Shown here: positions 53,247 to 62,630 of the stretch, piece by piece
Layout: every line of letters begins with the position of its first letter
How positions within the stretch are numbered: position 1 is the first letter of the stretch
Source: Hydractinia symbiolongicarpus
Lineage: Eukaryota > Cnidaria > Hydrozoa > Anthoathecata > Hydractiniidae
DNA: 64,000 nucleotides
Assembly: GCF_029227915.1 (NCBI RefSeq)
Contig: NC_079877.1
Location: forward strand, 7,132,001 to 7,196,000
Direction: 5' to 3'
The notes under the pieces: generated by a model
The model's input: the letters and a program-made list of their open reading frames with translations, nothing else
The model's database searches: none
What the model was told of the DNA's origin: nothing
Translations under genes and position numbers: made by a program

Positions 53247-53616
53247 TATTTGAACTGATTCAGGACTGTGACCTTATAAATGTGATAATTGAGGCAAAAG
53301 GTCTCCAAGGAATAACATTCTTCTTAATTTGACATGATTGGTGGAATTCAGCGATTACATTAGGCTCTGGGTAGCCTTTTTTTAAAAATTTAGATAAATA
53401 AGTCATTTTTTACTGTGGGACCAATCCTAGCCGTTAGTTCGCGCTGAAGAAATAGAGACAGCTTCAAAAAGTACATTTCATTGAAATTCTAACGGTGTCA
53501 ATCCGTTTGATTTACAACGGTTGAGTCACATATTCGTAAAAACATGTATTAACGATGTTTTTCTGTTATTACTAGGTTGCATCGCTTCTAACAGTGAAAC
53601 GATTGACTGTGGGAAT
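53247..53616 (+). repeat. Type I monomer (reference copy, 370 bp)
   Basis: Features are GGGAATTATTTGAACTG, GATTCAGGACTGTGACC, AATTGAGGCAAAAGG, TAGGCTCTGGGTAGCC, GTTAGTTCGCGCTG, GACAGCTTCAAAAAG, GTTGAGTCACATATTCG, TATTAACGATGTTTTTCTG and GCTTCTAACAGTG. Copies start at 56221 and 58449. It is the one monomer missing from the second 14-monomer copy. Confidence 0.86.
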
Positions 53617-53986
53617 TATTTGAACTGATTCAGGACTGTGACCTCATAAGTGTGATAAATGAGACAATTGGACTCCAAGAAAGAACATTCTTCTTAATTT
53701 GACATGATTGCCGGAACTCAGCAATTACACTGGACCCTGTGGTAGCGATTCATTAAAAATTTAGATAAATAAGTCATTTTTACTGTGGGACCAATCCTAG
53801 CCGTTAGCGCACGCTGAAGATATAGAGACAGTTTCAAAAACTCCATTTCATTGACTTTCTAACGGTGTCAATCCGTTTGAGTTACAACGGTTGCGTCACA
53901 TAATCGTACCAACATGGGTTTACCGATTTTTTCCAATATTACTAAGTTGTATCGCTTTTAACAGTGAAACGATTGACTGTGGGACT
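53617..53986 (+). repeat. Type D2 monomer (reference copy, 370 bp)
   Basis: Opens like type I (GGGAATTATTTGAAC), then ACCTCATAAGTGTGAT, GAGACAATTGGAC, AAGAAAGAACATTC, GCCGGAACTCAGCAATTAC, GACCCTGTGGTAGCG, GATATAGAGACAG and CATGGGTTTACCG. The second half matches type D of the central region, so D2 is a D relative. Other copies begin at 56591, 58819 and 61423. Confidence 0.84.
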
Positions 53987-54359
53987 TAATTAAACTGATT
54001 TTGGACTTTGACCTTATAAATGTGATAAATAAGTCATTTTGACTACAAGAAATGATAATCTTCTTAATTTGACATGATTGCTGAAACTCAGCAATTACAC
54101 TGGGCGCTGTGGTAGCGCTTTGTTTAAAAGTTAAGAAAAATAAGTCATTTATTACTGTGGAAACAATCCTAGCCGTTATCGCGCGCTGAAGTAGTAGAGA
54201 CAGTTTCAAAAACTACATTTCATTGACTTTCTAACGGTGTCAATCCCTTTGAGTTACAACGGTTGGGTCACATATTCGTACCAACATGTATTTAGTGATT
54301 TCCTTCCGATATTACTAAGTTGTATCGCTTTTAACAGTGAAACGATTGACCGTGGGAAT
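53987..54359 (+). repeat. Type F monomer (reference copy, 373 bp)
   Basis: Diagnostic features are ACTTAATTAAACTG, GAAATGATAATCTTC, CTCAGCAATTACAC, TAGCGCTTTGTTTAAAAG, TTAAGAAAAATAAG, ATTACTGTGGAAAC, GCTGAAGTAGTAGAGAC, CAATCCCTTTGAG and GGTTGGGTCAC. Related units begin at 52130 (partial), 55103, 59189 and 60305. Its middle resembles type B', so F may descend from a B-like ancestor. The minus strand is open for 83 codons from TTG, as in B'; not a gene. Confidence 0.85.
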
Positions 54360-54731
54360 TAATTCAACTGATTCTGGACTGTGACCTTATAAATGTGATT
54401 AATGCGCCAATTGGTCTCCAAGGAATAACATTCTTCTTAATTTGACATGATTGCTGGAATTCAGCGGTTACATTAGGCTCTGCGGAAGCGCTTTATTTAA
54501 AAATTTAGATAAATAAGATTTTCTTACTGTGGGACCAATCCTGGCCGTTAGCACGTGCTGAAGAAATAAAGACATTCACAAAAACTACATTTCATTGATT
54601 TCTTTGCGGTATAATTCCGTTTGAGTTACAACGGTTGCGTCACATATTCGTATCAACATGTATTTAGCGAAAGTATTCGGATATTACTAGGTTGCATCGC
54701 TTTTAACTGTGAAACGTTTGACTGTGCGACT
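54360..54731 (+). repeat. Type G monomer (reference copy, 372 bp)
   Basis: One of the most diverged types: AATTCAACTGATTC, GGACTGTGACC, GATTAATGCGCCAATTGG, TCTCCAAGG, GAATTCAGCGG, GGCTCTGCGGAAGCGC, AAATAAGATTTTC, CCTGGCCGTTAGCACG, AATAAAGACATTCAC, GCGGTATAATTCCG, TTTAGCGAAAGTATTCGG, ACTAGGTTGCATCGC, AACTGTGAAACGTTTGAC and GTGCGACTT. Copies start at 52503, 55476, 59562, 60678 and 62907. It contains an EcoRI-type hexamer GAATTC that most A units lack. Confidence 0.87.
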
Positions 54732-55102
54732 TAATTGAACTAATTTTGGACTTTGACTTTATAAATGTAATAAGTGAGACAATTGGACTCCAAGAAATAA
54801 CATTCTTCTTAATTTGACATGATTGCTGGAACTCAGCGATTACACTGGGCGCTGTGGTAGCGCTTTGTTTAAAAGTTAAGAAAAATAAGTCATTTTTACT
54901 GTGGGACCAATCCTAGCCGTTAGCGCACGCTGAAGATATAGAGACAGTTTCAAAAACTCCATTTCATTGACTTTCTAACGGTGTCAATCCGTTTGAGTTA
55001 CAACGGTTGCGTCACATAATCGTACCAACATGGGTTTACCGATTTTTTCCAATATTACTAAGTTGTATCGCTTTTAACAGTGAAACGATTGACTGTGGGA
55101 CT
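54732..55102 (+). repeat. Chimeric monomer H/D2 with switch at AAATAAGTCATTTTTACTG
   Basis: The first half is type H (GTAATAAGTGAGACAATTGG). The middle is GCGCTTTGTTTAAAAG and AGAAAAATAAG as in type F. The second half is type D2 (CATTTTTACTGTGGG, GTTAGCGCACGCTG, GATATAGAGACAG, CATGGGTTTACCG). An identical chimera lies at 59934-60304. Similar mid-unit switches occur at about 4938, 16057, 25506, 40320, 57480 and 62630. Confidence 0.8.
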
Positions 55103-56960
55103 TAATTAAACTGATTTTGGACTTTGACCTTATAAATGTGATAAATGAGTCATTTTGACTACAAGAAATGATAATCTTCTTAATTTGACATGATTGCTGG
55201 AACTCAGCAATTACACTGGGCGCTGTGGTAGCGCTTTGTTTAAAAGTTAAGAAAAATAAGTCATTTATTACTGTGGAAACAATCCTAGCCGTTATCGCGC
55301 GCTGAAGTAGTAGAGACAGTTTCAAAAACTACATTTCATTGACTTTCTAACGGTGTCAATCCCTTTGAGTTACAACGGTTGGGTCACATATTCGTACCAA
55401 CATGTATTTAGTGATTTCCTTCCGATATTACTAAGTTGTATCGCTTTTAACAGTGAAACGATTGACCGTGGGAATTAATTCAACTGATTCTGGACTGTGA
55501 CCTTATAAATGTGATTAATGCGCCAATTGGTCTCCAAGGAATAACATTCTTCTTAATTTGACATGATTGCTGGAATTCAGCGGTTACATTAGGCTCTGCG
55601 GAAGCGCTTTATTTAAAAATTTAGATAAATAAGATTTTCTTACTGTGGGACCAATCCTGGCCGTTAGCACGCGCTGAAGAAATAAAGACATTCACAAAAA
55701 CTACATTTCATTGATTTCTTGGCGGTATAATTCCGTTTGAGTTACAACGGTTGCGTCACATATTCGTATCAACATGTATTTAGCGAAAGTATTCGGATAT
55801 TACTAGGTTGCATCGCTTTTAACTGTGAAACGTTTGACTGTGCGACTTAATTGAACTAATTTTGGACTTTGACTTTATAAATGTAATAAGTGAGACAATT
55901 GGACTCCAAGAAATAACATTCTTCTTAATTTGACATGATTGCTGGAACTCAGCGATTACACTGGGCGCTGTGGTAGCGCTTTATTTAAAAATTAAGATAA
56001 ATAAGTCTTTTTTTACTGTGGGACCAATCCTAGCCGTTATCGCGCGCCGAAGAAATAGAGACAGTTTCAAAAACCACATTTCATTGACTTTCTAACGGTG
56101 TCTATCCGTTTGAGGTACAACAGTTGCGTCACATATTCGTACCAAAATGTATTTAATGATTTTCTTCGGATATTCCTAAGTTATATCGCTTTTAACAGTG
56201 AAACGATTGACTGTGGGAATTATTTGAACTGATTCAGGACTGTGACCTTATAAATGTGATAATTGAGGCAAAAGGTCTCCAAGGAATAACATTCTTCTTA
56301 ATTTGACATGATTGCTGGAATTCAGCGATTACATTAGGCTCTGGGTAGCCTTTTTTTTAAAATTCAGATAAATAAGTCATTTTTTACTGTGGGACCAATC
56401 CTAGCTGTTAGTTCGCGCTGAAGAAATAGAGACAGCTTCAAAAAGTACATTTCATTGAGATTCTAACGGTGTCAATCCGTTTCAGTTACAATGGTTGGGT
56501 CACATATTCGTACCAACATGTATTAACGATGTTTTTCTGTTATTACTAGGTTGCATCGCTTCTAACAGTGAAACGATTGACTGTGGGAATTATTTGAACT
56601 GATTCAGGACTGTGACCTCATAAGTGTGATAAATGAGACAATTGGACTCCAAGAAAGAACATTCTTCTTAATTTGACATGATTGCCGGAACTCAGCAATT
56701 ACACTGGACCCTGTGGTAGCGATTCATTAAAAATTTAGATAAATAAGTCATTTTTACTGTGGGACCAATCCTAGCTGTTAGCGCGCGCTGAAGATATAGA
56801 GACAGTTTCAAAAACTCCATTTCATTGACTTTCTAACGGTGTCAATCCGTTTGAGTTACAACGGTTGCGTCACTTAATCGTACCAACATGGGATTACCGA
56901 TTTTTTCCAATATTACTAAGTTGTATCGCTTTTAACAGTGAAACGATTGACTGTGGAACT

Positions 56961-57331
56961 TAATTAAACTGATTCTGGACTGTGACCTTATAAATGTGAT
57001 AAATGAGCCAATTGGACTCCAACGAATAACATTCTTCTTAATTCGACATGATTGCCGGAACTCAGCGATTACACTGAACCTTGTGGTAGCACTTTTTTTA
57101 AAACTTTAGATAAATAAGTGTTTTTACTGTGGGACCAATCCTAGCCGTTAGTGCGCGCTGAAGATATAGAGACAGTTTCAAAAACTCCATTTCATTGACT
57201 TTCTAACGGTGTCAATCCGTTTGAGTTACTACGGTTGCGTCACACATTCGTACCAACATGTATTTAGTGATTTTTTTCCGATATTACTAAGTTGTATCGC
57301 TTTCAACAGCGAAACGATTGACTGTGGGACT
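56961..57331 (+). repeat. Type D3 monomer (371 bp)
   Basis: Features are GATTCTGGACTGTGACC, GAGCCAATTGGACTCCAACG, TTAATTCGACATGATTGCC, CACTGAACC, TAGCACTTTTTTTAAAAC, AATAAGTGTTTTTACTG and GTTAGTGCGCGCTG. The last third returns to A-like sequence (CACACATTCG, GATTTTTTTCCG). A matching copy begins at 61793. It is the only type where the otherwise near-universal TTTGACATG reads TTCGACATG. Confidence 0.83.
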
Positions 57332-57790
57332 TAATTGAACTGATTTTGGACTTTCACCTTATAAATGTGATAAATGAGTCATTTTGACTACAAGAAATGA
57401 TATTCTTCTTAATTTGACATGATTGCCGGAACTCAGCAATTACACTGGACCGTGTGGTAGCGATTCATTTAAAAATTTAGATAAATAAGATTTTCTTACT
57501 GTGGGACCAATCCTGGCCGTTAGCACGCGCTGAAGAAATAAAGACATTCTCAAAAACTACATTTCATTGATTTCTTGGCGGTATAATTCCGTTTGAGATA
57601 CAACGGTTGCGTCACATATTCGTACCAACATGTATTTAGCGAAAGTATTCGGATATTACTAGGTTGCATCGCTTTTAACTGTGAAACGTTTGACTGCGCG
57701 ACTTAAATGAACTGATTTTAGACTTTGACCTTATAAATGTTATAAGTGAGACAATTGGACGCCAAGAAATAACATTCTTCTTAATTTGAC

Positions 57791-60700
57791 ATGATTGCTG
57801 GAATTCAGCGGTTACATTTGGCTCTGCGGAAGCGCTTTATTTAATAAATTTAGATAAATAAGATTTTCTTACTGTGGGACCAATCCTGGCCGTTAGCACG
57901 CGCTGAAGAAATAAAGACATTCACAAAAACTACATTTCATTGATTTCTGGGCGGTATAATTCCGTTTGAGTTACAACGGTTGCGTCACATATTCGTATCA
58001 ACATGTATTTAGCGAAAGTATTCGTATATTACTAGGTTGCATCGCTTTTAACTGTGAAACGTTTGACTGTGCGACTTAATTGAACTGATTTTGGACTTTG
58101 ACCTTATAAATGTAATAAGTGAGACAATTAGACTCCAAGAAATAACATTCTTCTTAATTTGACATGATTGCTGGAACTCAGCGATTACACTGGGCGCTGT
58201 GGTAGCGCTTTATTTAAAATTAAGATAAATAAGTCTTTTTTTACTGTGGGACCAATCCTAGCCGTTATCGCGCGCCAAAGAAATAGAGACAGTTTGAAAA
58301 ACCACATTTCATTGACTTTCTAACGGTGTCAATCCGTTTGAGTTACAACAGTTGCGTCACATATTCGTACCAAAAGGTATTTAGTGATTTTCTTCGGATA
58401 TTCCTAAGTTATATCGCTTTTAACAGTGAAACGATTGACTGTGGGAATTATTTGAACTGATTCAGGACTGTGACCTTATAAATGTGATAATTGAGGCAAA
58501 AGGTCTCCAAGGAATAACATTCTTCTTAATTTGACATGATTGCTGGAATTCAGCGATTACATTAGGCTCTGGGTAGCCTTTTTTTAAAAATTTAGATAAA
58601 TAAGTCATTTTTTACTGTGGGACCAATCCTAGCCGTTAGTTCGCGCTGAAGAAATAGAGACAGCTTCAAAAAGTACATTTCATTGAAATTCTAACGGTGT
58701 CAATCCGTTTGAGTTACAACGGTTGAGTCACATATTCGTAAAAACATGTATTAACGATGTTTTTCTGTTATTACTAGGTTGCATCGCTTCTAACAGTGAA
58801 ACGATTGACTGTGGGAATTATTTGAACTGATTCAGGACTGTGACCTCATAAGTGTGATAAATGAGACAATTGGACTCCAAGAAAGAACATTCTTCTTAAT
58901 TTGACATGATTGCCGGAACTCAGCAATTACACTGGACCCTGTGGTAGCGATTCATTAAAAATTTAGATAAATAAGTCATTTTTACTGTGGGACCAATCCT
59001 AGCCGTTAGCGCACGCTGAAGATATAGAGACAGTTTCAAAAACTCCATTTCATTGACTTTCTAACGGTGTCAATCCGTTTGAGTTACAACGGTTGCGTCA
59101 CATAATCGTACCAACATGGGTTTACCGATTTTTTCCAATATTACTAAGTTGTATCGCTTTTAACAGTGAAACGATTGACTGTGGGACTTAATTAAACTGA
59201 TTTTGGACTTTGACCTTATAAATGTGATAAATGAGTCATTTTGACTACAAGAAATGATAATCTTCTTAATTTGACATGATTGCTGAAACTCAGCAATTAC
59301 ACTGGGCGCTGTGGTAGCGCTTTGTTTAAAAGTTAAGAAAAATAAGTCATTTATTACTGTGGAAACAATCCTAGCCGTTATCGCGCGCTGAAGTAGTAGA
59401 GACAGTTTCAAAAACTACATTTCATTGACTTTCTAACGGTGTCAATCCCTTTGAGTTACAACGGTTGGGTCACATATTCGTACCAACATGTATTTAGTGA
59501 TTTCCTTCCGATATTACTAAGTTGTATCGCTTTTAACAGTGAAACGATTGACCGTGGGAATTAATTCAACTGATTCTGGACTGTGACCTTATAAATGTGA
59601 TTAATGCGCCAATTGGTCTCCAAGGAATAACATTCTTCTTAATTTGACATGATTGCTGGAATTCAGCGGTTACATTAGGCTCTGCGGAAGCGCTTTATTT
59701 AAAAATTTAGATAAATAAGATTTTCTTACTGTGGGACCAATCCTGGCCGTTAGCACGCGCTGAAGAAATAAAGACATTCACAAAAACTACATTTCATTGA
59801 TTTCTTGGCGGTATAATTCCGTTTGAGTTACAACGGTTGCGTCACATATTCGTATCAACATGTATTTAGCGAAAGTATTCGGATATTACTAGGTTGCATC
59901 GCTTTTAACTGTGAAACGTTTGACTGTGCGACTTAATTGAACTAATTTTGGACTTTGACTTTATAAATGTAATAAGTGAGACAATTGGACTCCAAGAAAT
60001 AACATTCTTCTTAATTTGACATGATTGCTGGAACTCAGCGATTACACTGGGCGCTGTGGTAGCGCTTTGTTTAAAAGTTAAGAAAAATAAGTCATTTTTA
60101 CTGTGGGACCAATCCTAGCCGTTAGCGCACGCTGAAGATATAGAAACAGTTTCAAAAACTCCATTTCATTGACTTTCTAACGGTGTCAATCCGTTTGAGT
60201 TACAACGGTTGCGTCACATAATCGTACCAACATGGGTTTACCGATTTTTTCCAATATTACTAAGTTGTATCGCTTTTAACAGTGAAACGATTGACTGTGG
60301 GACTTAATTAAACTGATTTTGGACTTTGACCTTATAAATGTGATAAATGAGTCATTTTGACTACAAGAAATGATAATCTTCTTAATTTGACATGATTGCT
60401 GGAACTCAGCAATTACACTGGGCTCTGTGGTAGCGCTTTGTTTAAAAGTTAAGAAAAATAAGTCATTTATTACTGTGGAAACAATCCTAGCCGTTATCGC
60501 GCGCTGAAGTAGTAGAGACAGTTTCAAAAACTACATTTCATTGACTTTCTAACGGTGTCAATCCCTTTGAGTTACAACGGTTGGGTCACATATTCGTACC
60601 AACATGTATTTAGTGATTTCCTTCCGATATTACTAAGTTGTATCGCTTTTAACAGTGAAACGATTGACCGTGGGAATTAATTCAACTGATTCTGGACTGT

Positions 60701-62630
60701 GACCTTATAAATGTGATTAATGCGCCAATTGGTCTCCAAGGAATAACATTCTTCTTAATTTGACATGATTGCTGGAATTCAGCGGTTACATTAGGCTCTG
60801 CGGAAGCGCTTTATTTAAAAATTTAGATAAATAAGATTTTCTTACTGTGGGACCAATCCTGGCCGTTAGCACGCGCTGAAGAAATAAAGACATTCACAAA
60901 AACTACATTTCATTGATTTCTTGGCGGTATAATTCCGTTTGAGTTACAACGGTTGCGTCACATATTCGTATCAACATGTATTTAGCGAAAGTATTCGGAT
61001 ATTACTAGGTTGCATCGCTTTTAACTGTAAAACGTTTGACTGTGCGACTTAATTGAACTAATTTTGGACTTTGACTTTATAAATGTAATAAGTCAGACAA
61101 TTGGACTCCAAGAAATAACATTCTTCTTAATTTGACATGATTGCTGGAACTCAGCGATTACACTGGGCGCTGTGGTAGCGCTTTATTTAAAAATTAAGAT
61201 AAATAAGTCTTTTTTTACTGTGGGACCAATCCTAGCCGTTATCGCGCGCCGAAGAAATAGAGACAGTTTCAAAAACCACATTTCATTGACTTTCTAACGG
61301 TGTCAATCCGTTTGAGGTACAACAGTTGCGTCACATATTCGTACCAAAATGTATTTAATGATTTTCTTCGGATATTCCTAAGTTATATCGCTTTTAACAG
61401 TGAAACGATTGACTGTGGGAATTATTTGAACTGATTCAGGACTGTGACCTCATAAGTGTGATAAATGAGACAATTGGACTCCAAGAAAGAACATTCTTCT
61501 TAATTTGACATGATTGCCGGAACTCAGCAATTACACTGGACCCTGTGGTAGCGATTCATTAAAAATTTAGATAAATAAGTCATTTTTACTGTGGGACCAA
61601 TCCTAGCTGTTAGCGCGCGCTGAAGATATAGAGACAGTTTCAAAAACTCCATTTCATTGACTTTCTAACGGTGTCAATCCGTTTGAGTTACAAAGGTTGC
61701 GTCACTTAATCGTACCAACATGGGATTACCGATTTTTTCCAATATTACTAAGTTGTATCGCTTTTAACAGTGAAACGATTGACTGTGGAACTTAATTAAA
61801 CTGATTCTGGACTGTGACCTTATAAATGTGATAAATGAGCCAATTGGACTCCAACGAATAACATTCTTCTTAATTCGACATGATTGCCGGAACTCAGCGA
61901 TTACACTGAACCCTGTGGTAGCACTTTTTTTAAAACTTTAGATAAATAAGTGTTTTTACTGTGGGACCAATCCTAGCCGTTAGTGCGCGCTGAAGATATA
62001 GAGACAGTTTCAAAAACTCCATTTCATTGACTTTCTAACGGTGTCAATCCGTTTGAGTTACAACGGTTGCGTCACACATTCGTACCAACATGTATTTAGT
62101 GATTTTTTTCCGATATTACTAAGTTGTATCGCTTTCAACAGCGAAACGATTGACTGTGGGACTTAATTGAACTGATTTTGGACTTTCACCTTATAAATGT
62201 GATAAATGAGTCATTTTGACTACAAGAAATGATATTCTTCTTAATTTGACATGATTGCCGGAACTCAGCAATTACACTGGACCGTGTGGTAGCGATTCAT
62301 TTTAAAATTTAGATAAATAAGATTTTCTTACTGTGGGACCAATCCTGGCCGTTAGCACGCGCTGAAGAAATAAAGACATTCTCAAAAACTACATTTCATT
62401 GATTTCTTGGCGGTATAATTCCGTTTGAGATACAACGGTTGCGTCACATATTCGTACCAACATGTATTTAGCGAAAGTATTCGGATATTACTAGGTTGCA
62501 TCGCTTTTAACTGTGAAACGTTTGACTGTGCGACTTAAATGAACTGATTTTAGACTTTGACCTTATAAATGTTATAAGTGAGACAATTGGACGCCAAGAA
62601 ATAACATTCTTCTTAATTTGACATGATTGC
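57791..62630 (+). repeat. 14-monomer HOR, copy 2, lacking one I monomer (4832 bp)
   Basis: Starts are 58077 H, 58449 I, 58819 D2, 59189 F, 59562 G, 59934 H/D2, 60305 F, 60678 G, 61050 H, 61423 D2, 61793 D3, 62164 A/D/G and 62536 H-like. Up to 61050 the offset from copy 1 is 5202; from 61423 on it is 4832. The difference of 370 equals the length of the I monomer at 56221. Types I and D2 share the same opening (GGGAATTATTTGAAC and on), so loss of one unit leaves no visible scar. Copy 2 ends in the 62536 unit, where GGAACTCAGCGATTACGC replaces the G-type continuation. Confidence 0.87.

Larger units (their letters stand above)
53987..56220 (+). repeat. Nested F-G-H trimer x2 within the 14-monomer HOR (period 1116)
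   Basis: F-G-H/D2 (53987-55102) is followed by F-G-H (55103-56220). The third unit of the first trimer (54732) begins as H, then carries TTTAAAAGTTAAGAAAAATAAG, and then switches to the D2 body. Its second half repeats the unit at 53617 and sets up the next F. The same arrangement is at 59189-61422, so the trimer duplication came before the 14-monomer duplication. Confidence 0.83.
52590..57790 (+). repeat. 14-monomer HOR, copy 1 (5202 bp)
   Basis: Complete starts are 52875 H, 53247 I, 53617 D2, 53987 F, 54360 G, 54732 H/D2, 55103 F, 55476 G, 55848 H, 56221 I, 56591 D2, 56961 D3, 57332 A/D/G and 57704 H/G. The copy appears to begin within the G unit at 52503, where GGTTTCATTTGGCTCTG matches GGTTACATTTGGCTCTG in the 57704 unit. 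It ends at the corresponding point of that unit. Two units are themselves chimeras: 57332 runs from A-like to D-like to G-like, and 57704 from H-like to G-like. Ends are approximate to about 50 bp. Confidence 0.87.

Noticed and set aside
7425-60527. A family of 60-83 codon open frames on the minus strand, recurring at 7425, 9660, 14507, 18235, 23083, 31714, 51425, 53958, 55074, 59160, 60276 and 62507
   Set aside because: They sit at the same place in certain monomer types (B', F, E and relatives), most begin with TTG rather than ATG, and the frame is broken or startless in the great majority of monomers. Their similarity is explained by satellite amplification. I see no domain, signal peptide or coding bias.
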